Shown here: positions 42,544 through 52,384 of the stretch, piece by piece
How positions within the stretch are numbered: position 1 is the first letter of the stretch
Layout of the letters: each line of letters opens with the position of its first letter
NCBI GenBank assembly: GCA_030706635.1
Contig: JAUZOD010000009.1
Coordinates: 38,718 to 102,717 of the forward strand
DNA from: Bacteroidota bacterium
Lineage (GTDB): Bacteria; Bacteroidota; Bacteroidia; Chitinophagales; Chitinophagaceae
Reading direction: 5' to 3'
DNA: 64,000 bases
Translations under genes and position numbers: made by a program
Notes under the pieces: generated by a model
Told to the model about the DNA's origin: nothing
Database searches by the model: none
What the model saw: the letters and a program-made list of their open reading frames with translations, nothing else

Positions 42544-44031
42544 GTGAAATATTTTTTGGGATACGATATCGGATCATCTTCCGTAAAAGTGGCGCTGCTG
42601 GAAGCGGAAAGCGGAAAACCACTGGCCGCCGCATTTTCCCCGGCATCGGAAATGGATATACAGGCACCGCGACCCGGGTTTGCGGAACAGGATCCGGAAT
42701 TATGGTGGCAGGAGCTGATCAGGGCGACCCGTGAACTGCGCAAAAAACACCCGTTCTCCAAAGACGATATAGGTGCTATCGGGATCTCCTATCAGATGCA
42801 CGGCCTGGTTTGCGTTGACAAGGATCTTCGGCCGTTGAGACCGGCGATTATCTGGTGCGACAGCCGGGCGGTCACTTACGGAAACCAGGCTTTTGAGCAA
42901 CTCGGACACAGTTACTGCCTGGAGCATTTTCTCAATTCCCCCGGGAATTTCACGGCCTCCAAATTGAAATGGGTAAAAGAAAACGAACCGGAAATTTATA
43001 AGAAAATATACCGTATTCTTTTACCGGGAGATTTTATTGCCCTGAAACTTACCGGCGAAGCGGTAACCACGGTTTCCGGTTTGTCCGAAGGTATTTTTTG
43101 GGATTACAAAGAAAACAATATCGCTAAATCCCTGCTGGATTTTTATGGGATCGACACCGGACTGCTGGCTCCCACGGTTCCAACTTTTGGCGAGCAGGGT
43201 GAATTAAATACGGCAGCGGGGGAATTACTGGATATTGCGGCAGGCACTCCGGTCTGCTACCGGGCAGGTGATCAACCCAATAATGCGTTTTCCCTGCATG
43301 TGCTTGAACCCGGAGAAATAGCTGCAACTGCAGGTACTTCTGGAGTCGTTTACGGCGTCACTGACAGGGCATCCTATGATCCCCTGTCCCGGGTGAATCC
43401 CTTTGTGCATGTTAACCATCTTCCCGGATCGCCCCGGTATGGAATCCTGATGTGTCTGAACGGCACGGGAATACTGAACAGCTGGTTAAAAAAGAATTTT
43501 TTTGGAAAGGAATCCTACGCAGACATGAATGCAGCCGCGGAGCTGGCCGCTCCGGGAGCCGATGGGATCTATTGTTATCCCTTTGGTAACGGGGCGGAAC
43601 GCATTCTGGAAAATAAAAACCCCGGCGCCGAGATCAGGGGAATCGACTTCAACCGCCATAGCAGGAACCATGTTGCCCGCGCGGCGCAGGAAGGCATTGT
43701 ATTTTCGCTGATTTATGGAACGGAGATCATGCAGCCCATGGGATTACAGCTCAGCCGTGTGAGGGCTGGCTTTGCCAATATGTTTCTGAGTAACCTGTTT
43801 GCCCGCAGCTTTGCCAATCTCAGTGGCTGTACGGTGGAACTTTATAATACTGACGGAGCCCTGGGTGCGGCCAGGGGGGCAGGCTTTGGCGTGAAATATT
43901 ATCCGGGCTACAAGGACTGCTTTAAAGGGATGGAGATCGTGCAGCGGGTGGATCCGCAGGTAAAAGAAAGCGAACGCATCCGGGAGGTTTACCAACAATG
44001 GAAAGAAGGATTAATTAAATTAATAAAATAA
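42544..44031 (+). CDS. xylB: Xylulokinase
   Basis: This protein of about 495 residues belongs to the FGGY carbohydrate kinases and phosphorylates D-xylulose to xylulose 5-phosphate. The N-terminal phosphate motif is LGYDIGSSSVKVALLE, the substrate site includes SYQMHGLVCVD and IIWCDSRA, and the second domain shows AGDQPNNAF and TAGTSGVVYG. Its place 9 nt before xylA supports xylose specificity over related sugars. The start is taken as GTG, giving MKYFLGYD; a TTG two codons upstream is also possible. Confidence 0.93.
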   Translation: MKYFLGYDIGSSSVKVALLEAESGKPLAAAFSPASEMDIQAPRPGFAEQDPELWWQELIRATRELRKKHPFSKDDIGAIGISYQMHGLVCVDKDLRPLRPAIIWCDSRAVTYGNQAFEQLGHSYCLEHFLNSPGNFTASKLKWVKENEPEIYKKIYRILLPGDFIALKLTGEAVTTVSGLSEGIFWDYKENNIAKSLLDFYGIDTGLLAPTVPTFGEQGELNTAAGELLDIAAGTPVCYRAGDQPNNAFSLHVLEPGEIAATAGTSGVVYGVTDRASYDPLSRVNPFVHVNHLPGSPRYGILMCLNGTGILNSWLKKNFFGKESYADMNAAAELAAPGADGIYCYPFGNGAERILENKNPGAEIRGIDFNRHSRNHVARAAQEGIVFSLIYGTEIMQPMGLQLSRVRAGFANMFLSNLFARSFANLSGCTVELYNTDGALGAARGAGFGVKYYPGYKDCFKGMEIVQRVDPQVKESERIREVYQQWKEGLIKLIK

Positions 44032-44040
44032 AGACCGATC

Positions 44041-45369
44041 ATGAATATCATCAAAGGCAGCCGGGAATTTTTCCCCGGCATCGGGCAAATCAAATTTGAA
44101 GGACGCGAATCGGATAATCCGCTTGCGTTTAAATGGTATGACGAGAATAAAATGATTGCCGGTAAAAAACTAAAAGACCACGTGAAATTTGCTGTTGCTT
44201 ACTGGCACAGCTTCTGTAATACCGGTGGAGACCCTTTCGGTCCGGGTACCAAGCAGTTCCCCTGGAATCAGGCCGGAGATGCTGTTCAGGCTGCGAAGGA
44301 TAAGATGGATGCAGCTTTTGAATTCATCAGCAAACTGGGGGCACCCTATTATTGTTTTCATGATATTGATCTGGTAGACGAAGGCCCGTCTGCCGCCGAC
44401 TATGAAAAGCGATTGCAGACCCTGGTGGAATATGCAAAAGAAAAGCAGGCGGCAAGCGGTGTGAAATTACTTTGGGGAACGGCCAATGTTTTTTCCAATC
44501 CAAGATATATGAATGGTGCGGCAACCAACCCCGATTTTCACGCACTCGCCTATGCCGGCCTGCAGGTGAAAAATGCACTGGATGCCACCATCGCGCTCGG
44601 CGGCGAGAACTATGTTTTCTGGGGAGGGAGAGAAGGATATATGTCGCTGCTGAATACCAATATGAAAAGAGAAGTGGAACACCTGGGCCGCTTTCTCAGA
44701 ACAGCGCGCGATTACGCACGTAAGCAGGGTTTTAAGGGAACCTTTTTTATAGAACCAAAACCCTGCGAACCGACCAAGCATCAATATGATTATGATTGTG
44801 CTACGGTAATTGGTTTTCTCCGGCAATACGGGCTGGACAGGGATTTTAAGATTAATATTGAAGTGAATCATGCAACGCTGGCAGGTCATACTTTCCAACA
44901 CGAACTGCAGGTTGCGGCGGATGCCGGTATGCTCGGGAGTATTGATGCCAACCGCGGAGACTATCAAAATGGCTGGGACACCGACCAGTTTCCGATGCAA
45001 CTGAACGAATTGATTGAATCCATGCTGATCATCCTGGAAGCCGGCGGTTTAGCCGGAGGCGGCGTTAACTTCGACGCCAAAACCCGGAGAACCTCCACAG
45101 ATCCGGAAGACCTCTTCCTCGCGCATATCGGCGGGATGGATACGATTGCCCGGGCCGTGATCATCGCAGATCAGATTCTGCAGAAATCACCCTATAAAAA
45201 ATTCAGAAGAGACAGATATGCATCCTTCGATTCCGGAAAAGGAAAGGATTTTGAAGAAGGGAAGCTAACGCTTGAAGACCTGCGTAATTTTGCTGCCGGA
45301 AATGGTGAACCCAAACAGATCAGCGGAAAGCAGGAATGGCTGGAAAATATCGTCAATCAGTATATCTGA
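44041..45369 (+). CDS. xylA: Xylose isomerase
   Basis: This is a 442-residue TIM-barrel enzyme converting D-xylose to D-xylulose, the class II (long) type. Marks are [12 protein letters not shown] with the active-site His, WGGREGY with the Trp that shields the sugar, [15 protein letters not shown] (metal-binding Glu), [15 protein letters not shown] and DANRGD. The xylB-xylA pair feeds xylose into the pentose phosphate pathway; no xylose transporter or regulator is beside it. The stop adjoins the stop of the convergent serine-hydrolase-like gene without a gap. Confidence 0.97.
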   Translation: MNIIKGSREFFPGIGQIKFEGRESDNPLAFKWYDENKMIAGKKLKDHVKFAVAYWHSFCNTGGDPFGPGTKQFPWNQAGDAVQAAKDKMDAAFEFISKLGAPYYCFHDIDLVDEGPSAADYEKRLQTLVEYAKEKQAASGVKLLWGTANVFSNPRYMNGAATNPDFHALAYAGLQVKNALDATIALGGENYVFWGGREGYMSLLNTNMKREVEHLGRFLRTARDYARKQGFKGTFFIEPKPCEPTKHQYDYDCATVIGFLRQYGLDRDFKINIEVNHATLAGHTFQHELQVAADAGMLGSIDANRGDYQNGWDTDQFPMQLNELIESMLIILEAGGLAGGGVNFDAKTRRTSTDPEDLFLAHIGGMDTIARAVIIADQILQKSPYKKFRRDRYASFDSGKGKDFEEGKLTLEDLRNFAAGNGEPKQISGKQEWLENIVNQYI

Positions 45370-46479
45370 TCATTTGCAGGGTTCTCCAAAAGAAGCATCC
45401 AGGTTTTCCTTGAACTGCGCATAAAGCCCGGGTTTAGGTTCGCTCACGGCGCCCTTGGGCACGATGATGCCGGCGTAGTTGCGGCAGCGGTCAATAAAAG
45501 GCCACAAGCCGCTGCCATTTAGGCTGGTTATCTCCCTGCCGTCAGCGCTGACCCAGCACCCGAGTCCGGTTTTGTACCCGGTCGCTTCTTTAGGAACAAA
45601 CTTCACCGGAAGGGAGGGGAACTGGAGCGTTTCCATTTCCTGAATTGCTTTCTCGCTTAACACCTGTTTCCCTTCAAAACTTCCTTTGTTTAGCAGCATG
45701 CCCAGGAAACTGATAAAATCATTGGGCGTGGTCACCGCGCCATCGGAGGCATTGATGGCACCCCCGTTCTCGTTGGTGAAACTGGTTCCCCGCATTTTGC
45801 AGGGCCTGAGTATCTTTTCCTGTACAATTCGATCGAAAGATTTTTTAGTGACCACTTCCAGAACCCTTGCGGCGATGTCCGGACCGATCTGACTGAAATA
45901 AATTTCTGTTCCGGGATTGGTTTGAATTTCACGCTTAGAAGCAAAAGCGTCCACCTCCGTTTCCAGATCGGGGTACTTGCTTTTTTGAAGGAGTTTGAGC
46001 GCGCCCGGCGGATCTGCCTGAATACCTGTTGTAAAGGTCAGACAATTCCGCAGGGTGATATAGGATTTCATATACTTCGCAAAAATGGGAATATACTTGC
46101 TCACCTTATCGTCAAGTGAAATTTTCCCTGCATCCACATAAGCCATCACTGCTGCGGCGGTAAGCCATTGGCTGGCAATACCCGCCGGAGCCTGGGTTCT
46201 TCCGTTGAAATCACCAATCTCTTTTTCAAGCTCTTTCCGGTAAACGATTTTACCATTTTTATAAGCCAGGGCGACCAGGTTGTTTCCCAGCGCTTTTTGG
46301 TTCGCCAGAAGAAAGGCATCCGTTGAGGGAGATGTGGAAGGCAGGGTTTTGGATGATTGGGAACTGGCGGTCAGACACAATAACAGCATAAGGCCGGTTA
46401 TACTGCGCTGAAGGCATACGGCTTTTAGTTTATATGACAGAGTTTCAGGGAATTGGGATTGGTTTGAGATTTGAAACAT
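45370..46479 (-). CDS. Serine hydrolase (beta-lactamase) family protein, probably inactive
   Basis: This protein of about 369 residues starts at ATG (MFQISNQSQFPETL); a signal-peptide-like segment lies at SITGLMLLLCLTASSQS. The class C beta-lactamase/esterase fold is evident from KISLDDKVSKYIPIF, ITLRNCLTFTTGI and IYFSQIGPDIAARVLEVV. The usual S-x-x-K block (IASxSKWLTA in close relatives) reads AGIASQWLTAAA, so the nucleophile Ser position appears to be Ile and the Lys position Gln; the Tyr block is altered to YFSQ. The fold seems kept and the active site lost. It is divergent from clpB, 28 nt apart. A longer upstream frame would overlap clpB and is unlikely. Confidence 0.8.
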   Translation of the reverse strand: MFQISNQSQFPETLSYKLKAVCLQRSITGLMLLLCLTASSQSSKTLPSTSPSTDAFLLANQKALGNNLVALAYKNGKIVYRKELEKEIGDFNGRTQAPAGIASQWLTAAAVMAYVDAGKISLDDKVSKYIPIFAKYMKSYITLRNCLTFTTGIQADPPGALKLLQKSKYPDLETEVDAFASKREIQTNPGTEIYFSQIGPDIAARVLEVVTKKSFDRIVQEKILRPCKMRGTSFTNENGGAINASDGAVTTPNDFISFLGMLLNKGSFEGKQVLSEKAIQEMETLQFPSLPVKFVPKEATGYKTGLGCWVSADGREITSLNGSGLWPFIDRCRNYAGIIVPKGAVSEPKPGLYAQFKENLDASFGEPCK

Positions 46480-46507
46480 AGTTTCTGATTTTTTAAAAGA
46501 ACGCAAT

Positions 46508-49135
46508 ATGAATTTAAACAACTTTACCATAAAAGCTGGCGAAGTGATTCAACAGGCTCAGCAACTTGCCTTTAACGGGCAGAATCCCGCTATTGAGACG
46601 GAACACATCATGAAGGCGTTGCTTGAGCAACAGGATTCGCCGGTGGACTACCTGCTAAAGAAAAACAATGTAACCCTGAACCTGCTGGAGTCAAAACTAA
46701 ACGACCTCATCGGAAACCTGCCTAAAGTTTCGGGCACCGACCCTGCACAGTCACTCAGCCGCGAGGCCAACAACGTGGTTCTGCGGGCAGGTGCTATATT
46801 GAAATCGTTCGATGATGAATTCATTACGCCAGAGCACCTGGTGCTGGCGATTCTTCAGGGAAACGATGCTACGGCCAAATTACTGAAGAACGCCGGGCTC
46901 ACGGAAAAGGGGCTTATCAGCTCAATTAAGGATCTGCGTAAGGGATCAACGGTGTCTTCCAATACGCAGGAGACCCAGTTTAACGCGTTGAACAAATATG
47001 CTAAAAATCTGAATGAACTGGCCAGGCTGGGAAAGCTTGACCCGGTGATCGGTCGCGACGAAGAAATCCGCAGGACCCTGCATATTCTTTCCCGCCGCAG
47101 TAAAAATAATCCGATCCTGGTTGGAGAACCGGGGGTAGGGAAGACGGCTATTGCGGAAGGGCTTGCTCACCGGATTATTAATGGTGACGTGCCGGAAAAC
47201 CTGAAATCAAAAATTATTTACGCACTGGATATGGGTTTGCTCATTGCAGGCGCCAAGTATAAAGGAGAGTTTGAAGAAAGACTCAAAAGTGTAATTAAGG
47301 AAGTGGCTGGAAGTAATGGCGAGATTATTCTGTTTATTGACGAGATCCATACACTGGTGGGTGCGGGCGGTGGTGAAGGCGCTATGGATGCGGCCAATAT
47401 CCTGAAACCGGCTCTGGCGCGCGGTGAACTGCGGGCGATCGGCGCAACCACTTTAAATGAATACCAGAAGTTTTTTGAAAAGGATAAGGCCCTGGAACGC
47501 CGCTTTCAGAAAGTGATGATCAATGAGCCGAATGAAGAGGATGCGATATCCATTCTGCGGGGCCTGAAAGACCGGTATGAGACCTACCATCATGTGAGAA
47601 TTAAAGATGAGGCAATCATCGCCGCCGTAGAATTGTCAAACCGGTACATAACGGATCGGTTTTTACCGGACAAAGCCATTGATCTGATAGACGAAAGTGC
47701 TGCGAAATTGAGACTGGAAATGAATTCGATGCCCGAGGAACTCGACCAACTGGAGCGCCAGATACGCCAGCTGGAGATTGAGCGGGAGGCTATTAAGCGC
47801 GAAGACGACGAAGAAAAGCTGCGGCAGCTGAGTTCTGAAATCGGAAATCTCAGTGTCAGCAGGGATACCCTGATGTCCAAATGGAAACAGGAAAAAGAAC
47901 TGGTGGAGAAAGTTCAGAATGCCAAGGCGCAGATTGAATCCCTGAAACTGGCTGCTGAAAAAGCAGAGCGGGAGGGGGATTACGGCAAAGTGGCTGAGAT
48001 CCGGTATGGGAAAATAAAAGAACAGGAACAAATCATTATTGATTATACAGCCCAACTCAACGACAGTTCCGATAAAAGGTTATTGAAGGAAGACGTGGAC
48101 GCAGAAGATATTGCCCAGTCAGTTGCCAAGGCAACGGGTATTCCCCTTGCAAAAATGATGCAGGGGGAGAAAGAAAAACTGCTGAACCTGGAAGCTGAAC
48201 TGCATCGCCGGGTGGTGGGCCAGGACGAAGCCATCATGGCCGTAGCTGATGCCATCCGCCGGAGCCGTGCCGGTCTCCAGGATCCCAAAAGACCTATCGG
48301 GTCATTTATTTTCCTGGGTACTACGGGTGTCGGAAAAACAGAGCTGGCCAAGGCGCTTGCAGACTATTTATTTGACGATGAGGGCATGATGACCCGGATA
48401 GATATGAGTGAATACCAGGAAAAGCATACCGTGAGCCGACTGATCGGTGCCCCTCCGGGCTATGTGGGCTACGATGAAGGCGGGCAGCTGACCGAAGCGG
48501 TCCGGCGTAAGCCATACAGCGTGGTTCTCCTGGATGAAATTGAAAAGGCGCACCCCGATGTGTTTAATATATTGCTTCAGGTACTGGATGACGGAAGACT
48601 GACGGACAACAAAGGCAGGGTGGTAAACTTTAAGAATACCATCATCATCATGACCAGCAATCTGGGCAGCCAGATCATCCAGTCGGCCTTTGAGGACGTT
48701 ACGGAGGAGAATAAGGAAGAAGTGGTAGAGAAAACAAAGATAGAGGTTATAAACCTGCTGAGGCAAACCATCCGCCCGGAATTTCTGAACAGGATTGACG
48801 AAGTGATTATGTTTCAGCCCCTGCTGAAAAACGAAATTCGGGGAATTATAAGGATACAGCTGGATCAGCTCTCCCGGATGCTGGCAAAGAACGGAATTGA
48901 CCTGCGGTTTAGCGATTATGCGATAGACTATCTGGCCGAGAACGGATTTGACCCCCAGTTTGGCGCCCGGCCGCTGAAAAGGCTTATTCAGAAGGAGATT
49001 GTTAATCCACTGAGCAAAAGGATCTTATCCGGTAATATAGACCGGGTACACCCTGTTCTGGTGGACGTATTTGACGGTCTTGTTGTTTTCCGAAACGAGC
49101 ATGAGGAACATGAAAAATCGGCCCTGACATCTTAA
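46508..49135 (+). CDS. clpB: ATP-dependent disaggregase ClpB
   Basis: This 875-residue Hsp100 chaperone works with DnaK to rescue aggregated proteins. The N-domain begins [21 protein letters not shown]1 carries Walker [14 protein letters not shown] (near residue 205) and [15 protein letters not shown] coiled-coil middle domain ([20 protein letters not shown] onward) separates it from NBD2 with [15 protein letters not shown] near residue 605 and [13 protein letters not shown]. The middle domain distinguishes it from ClpA/ClpC. A sigma32 system is absent in this phylum; heat control is not readable from the 28-nt upstream space shared with the inactive serine hydrolase gene. Confidence 0.97.
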   Translation: MNLNNFTIKAGEVIQQAQQLAFNGQNPAIETEHIMKALLEQQDSPVDYLLKKNNVTLNLLESKLNDLIGNLPKVSGTDPAQSLSREANNVVLRAGAILKSFDDEFITPEHLVLAILQGNDATAKLLKNAGLTEKGLISSIKDLRKGSTVSSNTQETQFNALNKYAKNLNELARLGKLDPVIGRDEEIRRTLHILSRRSKNNPILVGEPGVGKTAIAEGLAHRIINGDVPENLKSKIIYALDMGLLIAGAKYKGEFEERLKSVIKEVAGSNGEIILFIDEIHTLVGAGGGEGAMDAANILKPALARGELRAIGATTLNEYQKFFEKDKALERRFQKVMINEPNEEDAISILRGLKDRYETYHHVRIKDEAIIAAVELSNRYITDRFLPDKAIDLIDESAAKLRLEMNSMPEELDQLERQIRQLEIEREAIKREDDEEKLRQLSSEIGNLSVSRDTLMSKWKQEKELVEKVQNAKAQIESLKLAAEKAEREGDYGKVAEIRYGKIKEQEQIIIDYTAQLNDSSDKRLLKEDVDAEDIAQSVAKATGIPLAKMMQGEKEKLLNLEAELHRRVVGQDEAIMAVADAIRRSRAGLQDPKRPIGSFIFLGTTGVGKTELAKALADYLFDDEGMMTRIDMSEYQEKHTVSRLIGAPPGYVGYDEGGQLTEAVRRKPYSVVLLDEIEKAHPDVFNILLQVLDDGRLTDNKGRVVNFKNTIIIMTSNLGSQIIQSAFEDVTEENKEEVVEKTKIEVINLLRQTIRPEFLNRIDEVIMFQPLLKNEIRGIIRIQLDQLSRMLAKNGIDLRFSDYAIDYLAENGFDPQFGARPLKRLIQKEIVNPLSKRILSGNIDRVHPVLVDVFDGLVVFRNEHEEHEKSALTS

Positions 49136-49216
49136 TAAGTTGTTAACTAATTTATTATCATTCGCAGAGACCGTAAAATAAGTAAGAATTTCGGAGGAAA
49201 ATACCTATTTTTAGCC

Positions 49217-49254
49217 GCCTCCTGCCAATCCGTCTGGTTAAGAGGCTTTTTTTT
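49217..49254 (+). terminator. Possible terminator after clpB
   Basis: A short GCCTC/GAGGC stem with a 20-nt loop is followed by eight T residues, 80 nt after the clpB stop. The stem is weak, but the T-run is clear. Confidence 0.35.
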
Positions 49255-49329
49255 CAACTTTTGAGATCGAAAGCTGTTATACTAAAGAGAAAATAACAAG
49301 ATAAAAGATAAATAAAAGGAATATAAATC

Positions 49330-49899
49330 ATGGCTTTTAAGAAAGAAATCATAGAGATCATTGAACCCAGAGACGTATTTGTTGGGCCCAAGACTGCGCC
49401 GGTAACCCTGGTTGAGTTTGGGGAATATGAAAACGAAGACTGCGCCAAGGCGCACGAAGTGGTAAAGAAGATCATGGAAGAATATGAAGGAAAGGTGAGA
49501 TTCAATTTCCGTCATTTTCCACTGACCAAAATTCACCAGCGCAGCCTGAAAGCCGGTGAAGCATCGGTGGCAGCCGCCCAGGAAGGCAAGTTCTGGGAAA
49601 TGCATAATATATTATTTCATAACAGGCATAACCTGGGTACCACCAGTTTGAAGCTTCACTCCAGGGAAGCAGGTATTTCCAACAAGAAATTCCTGGATCA
49701 TCTGGTGAACGCTACTTATGGCTGGCAGGTTCAGGGCGATCTCCGTGAAGGGATCCAAAAAGGGGTCACCACGGTGCCGGCCTTTTTCATCAATGGCGAG
49801 TTTTTTAATGGCAAGCCTACGTTTGATAACCTGAGTAAGGGTATTGAAGCAGCGTTAAAAAAAGCCAGGAAGAAAGAAAAGGCCGTTGTGGCGAGATAA
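49330..49899 (+). CDS. DsbA-like thioredoxin-fold protein with single cysteine
   Basis: This is a 189-residue thioredoxin-fold protein (Thioredoxin_4/DsbA group) without signal peptide, so probably cytoplasmic. The redox motif that is YxCPxC in relatives is YENEDC here (residues 33-38): Asn35 replaces the first Cys and only Cys38 is left. The cis-Pro loop is intact (GVTTVPAFFINGEFFNGK) and FRHFPLTKIHQRSLKAGEAS is family-typical. It cannot be a dithiol oxidase; a monothiol or binding role is possible, for example in stress. It lies downstream of clpB on the same strand (194 nt gap) and ends with a strong terminator. Confidence 0.85.
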   Translation: MAFKKEIIEIIEPRDVFVGPKTAPVTLVEFGEYENEDCAKAHEVVKKIMEEYEGKVRFNFRHFPLTKIHQRSLKAGEASVAAAQEGKFWEMHNILFHNRHNLGTTSLKLHSREAGISNKKFLDHLVNATYGWQVQGDLREGIQKGVTTVPAFFINGEFFNGKPTFDNLSKGIEAALKKARKKEKAVVAR

Positions 49900-49936
49900 G
49901 CTTTCGAGTCTGGATATATCCGCATTGAACTTATAG

Positions 49937-49961
49937 AGAGCGCCGGAGGCGCTCTTTTTTG
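49937..49961 (+). terminator. Rho-independent terminator after the DsbA-like gene
   Basis: An 8-bp stem AGAGCGCC/GGCGCTCT with a GGA triloop, followed by TTTTTGTTT, 38 nt after the stop. Confidence 0.8.
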
Positions 49962-50103
49962 TTTAATAGATTCCTTCCAACCTATACGTTCAGCGGACCG
50001 GATTGCATGTATTCCGAATCAAAAAGCGTTCTTGTAATTTTCACAATTAATTCCTAATTTGTACTGATCCTGGAAATCAGGTTTTTTTATAGACCAATAT
50101 TGA

Positions 50104-51603
50104 ATGAAAAGTTCCGGTATCTCCAATGCCTTTCATGAAAAACAAAAATTTTTCACCATTGGCAATTCGCTGGAGCGGCTGAAGAAAAAATGGCCGCGAT
50201 TTTCTCAAAAGGTCAGGAACAGCAACATCCCCTCGAAAGTGGGGTATCTCTCTCAAAAGTCTTATCATTTCCTCGAAGAAATCAAGTCCCTGGGTTTTAC
50301 CAAAACCATGGATGAACTCGAAAAAGGGAAACTGAGCATCTTTAATCAGCTTAATTTTTTTCAGTTTCTCACAGGCATAATTGTTCCGCTGATCTGTTTT
50401 TTTGGAAGTGTCAGATTTCCGCTGAGTTCGTTTTTCATGGCCAGCCTTCCGGCGTGGGTGAGCCTGCTGGTACTTTATCTGAATTTCTATTACCGGTACG
50501 AAGCCGGTATGATCACTTATTTTGTATTGTATCCCCTGGTAACCTCTATCGTTTATATGAGTGGGCTGAATCTGGGGGTGGAATTATTTTTTATCCTGAA
50601 TGGCATCCTGGCCGTTTTTTTCCTTCCCCTGATCAGCCAGATGCTTTTTTCCGTTGGCCTGACGATGATCAGCTATTTTGTACTGGTGGTCTTAACTAAT
50701 CGGTACGATTATCAACTGCATTCCGCAAATCAGTTTCTGTATTTTTTTAATCAGGTCACGGCGATACTGTTTATCTTCTATGCCCTGTTTCTGATAAAGA
50801 AAGAAAACAACCTCTATCAGGTTGGCATACTGGCCACCAATAAAGCATTGCAGGAGACGAATGAAAAGATTGAACGGCAGAAAACAGAAATTGAGGAAAA
50901 GGCTGCAGAACTCGGGGAGCTGAATTCCCTGAAGAATAAGCTTTTCTCGGTGATTTCTCATGATATGAAAACACCGATGTATGCCTTGCGAAATCTTTTT
51001 GGAAGCATGCAGCAATCGGATATGAGCGGAGAAGAGATCAAAGCCATTATTCCGGATGTGGTGACTGACCTCAACTATACCACCGGCCTCATGGAAAACC
51101 TGCTGCATTGGGTTAAGAGCCAGATGAATTCTGCTCATGTTTCCCCCCAGCTATTGAATATCGGGTTCATCATCGAAGAGGCCGTGAATGTGCAGAAATT
51201 ACAGGCATCTTCCAAGAAAATCTCCATCCGTTGTGAAATTCCCAAACACAGCATGGTTTATGCCGACAAGGATGCCGTAACCCTGGTTTTAAGAAACCTG
51301 ATCTCCAATGCGATAAAGTTTACCCCGGCCAGCGGAAAGATCAGCGTCCGCTTAAAAACGGAAGGTGGTTTTTCCAAAATCTCTATTCTGGATAATGGGA
51401 TCGGCATGGACACCGAAACCATCGGCCGCATTCATCAGAACAACTATTACAGTACCCATGGCACCGCAAAAGAAAGCGGAACCGGTCTTGGGCTGATGCT
51501 CTGCAAAGAGTTCCTGGCCAGAAACGGCGCCTCCCTGACAATCGAAAGCGAACCGGGAAAAGGCAGTACTTTTTCTTTTTTGCTTCCTGTATCAATCGAT
51601 TGA
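50104..51603 (+). CDS. Membrane-bound sensor histidine kinase
   Basis: This is a 499-residue kinase. About 90 N-terminal cytoplasmic residues (ERLKKKWPRFSQK) precede five to six membrane spans between residues 80 and 235, without a large extracellular sensor. A coiled-coil linker (TNEKIERQKTEIEEKAAEL) leads to the HisKA domain with phospho-acceptor His286 in FSVISHDMKTPMYALRN. The ATPase domain shows N-box NLISNAIKFTPASGK, G1 ILDNGIGMD and G2 GTGLGLMLCKEF. The single-domain receiver gene 130 nt downstream is the probable partner. A 7TM-like input that senses membrane or small-molecule signals is inferred from the topology only. Confidence 0.92.
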   Translation: MKSSGISNAFHEKQKFFTIGNSLERLKKKWPRFSQKVRNSNIPSKVGYLSQKSYHFLEEIKSLGFTKTMDELEKGKLSIFNQLNFFQFLTGIIVPLICFFGSVRFPLSSFFMASLPAWVSLLVLYLNFYYRYEAGMITYFVLYPLVTSIVYMSGLNLGVELFFILNGILAVFFLPLISQMLFSVGLTMISYFVLVVLTNRYDYQLHSANQFLYFFNQVTAILFIFYALFLIKKENNLYQVGILATNKALQETNEKIERQKTEIEEKAAELGELNSLKNKLFSVISHDMKTPMYALRNLFGSMQQSDMSGEEIKAIIPDVVTDLNYTTGLMENLLHWVKSQMNSAHVSPQLLNIGFIIEEAVNVQKLQASSKKISIRCEIPKHSMVYADKDAVTLVLRNLISNAIKFTPASGKISVRLKTEGGFSKISILDNGIGMDTETIGRIHQNNYYSTHGTAKESGTGLGLMLCKEFLARNGASLTIESEPGKGSTFSFLLPVSID

Positions 51604-51653
51604 TGGTTGACTGTCAGCTTTCAGCCCAAAAGGGAAACGCCTCCCCCGTGATT

Positions 51654-51674
51654 CTGTAGTACGGAATAGTACAA
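51654..51674. promoter_or_regulatory. Degenerate TGTAG...TACA inverted repeat upstream of receiver gene
   Basis: CTGTAG, 9 nt, GTACAA. It resembles the perfect repeats at 53477 and 56977 with one extra spacer base, and lies about 60-80 nt before the receiver gene. Confidence 0.35.
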
Positions 51675-51733
51675 TCTTTTGTAAAAGCTACGATATGAAT
51701 AGGGTATAAGGTTCTATTTGATCAGGCCTTATA

Positions 51734-52135
51734 TTGGACTTTCTTTGTATTGTGATTCAAGCATGTGATACGAAGCAAAAATTAAAAGTGTTGATTGTAG
51801 ATGATTCATCTCTGATCATATCCCGTTTGCGGCGTTTACTGGCGAATGCTGAAAATGTCTCCCGATTTTCTGACGCGCATGACTTTGAAGAAGGCAAATT
51901 CCTTTTTGATCAGGAGAATCCGGATGTCGTTTTGCTGGATATCAATCTTCCTGCCAAAAGCGGCCTGGATCTGCTGATCTATATCCGCCAGACGCATAAA
52001 GAAACAAAAATTATCATGTTGACCAATGAGGCCGCGAGTTATTACCGGAAGCTGAGTTTAAGTTTGGGCGCTGATTATTTTGTTGACAAAGCCTATGAGT
52101 TTGAAAAATTGCCTGATATATTATTTAACCTATGA
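51734..52135 (+). CDS. Single-domain response regulator (paralogue A)
   Basis: This 133-residue protein consists only of a CheY-like receiver. The acidic pair Asp23-Asp24 (LIVDDSSLI) and phospho-acceptor Asp69 (VVLLDINLPAKSG) are present, with MLTNEAASYYRKL and VDKAYEFEKLP at the end (conserved Thr and Lys). No output domain follows, so it works through protein contact or phosphorelay. The start is a TTG; a GTG at 51752 (MIQACDTK) would be equally acceptable. It is a clear paralogue of the receiver at 57089-57448, sharing MLTN, SYYRKL and LGAD-x-F-x-DK. Confidence 0.85.
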   Translation: MDFLCIVIQACDTKQKLKVLIVDDSSLIISRLRRLLANAENVSRFSDAHDFEEGKFLFDQENPDVVLLDINLPAKSGLDLLIYIRQTHKETKIIMLTNEAASYYRKLSLSLGADYFVDKAYEFEKLPDILFNL

Positions 52136-52354
52136 AACGAGCAATCATTGTTAACCCTATGCAGAACAACCAACCTCCGAAACCGCTACCCTGAATCGTT
52201 GCTAACCTGTTAAACACCTAATCCAATCCCGATGAAAACGAAAGGCCATTGACAATTCTCTGATCCCTGTGAAAACAACCGAAACCAGGTTCCAAACCGT
52301 CCCAAACCCGTAATCCAAAATCCAATCTCTGAAAAATCAATGGCCAATCTTATT

Positions 52355-52384
52355 GGTCCCGGCGCTGTGCCGGGACCTTTTTTT
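52355..52384 (+). terminator. Rho-independent terminator after the first signalling genes
   Basis: A 9-bp perfect stem GGTCCCGGC/GCCGGGACC with a 5-nt loop and seven T residues. It ends plus-strand transcription and its T-run reaches the stop codon of the convergent oxidoreductase gene. Confidence 0.85.

Noticed and set aside
45370..46530. Longer start of the serine hydrolase-like gene overlapping clpB
   Set aside because: It would overlap the 5' end of clpB; the ATG at 46479 gives a sensible N-terminus.
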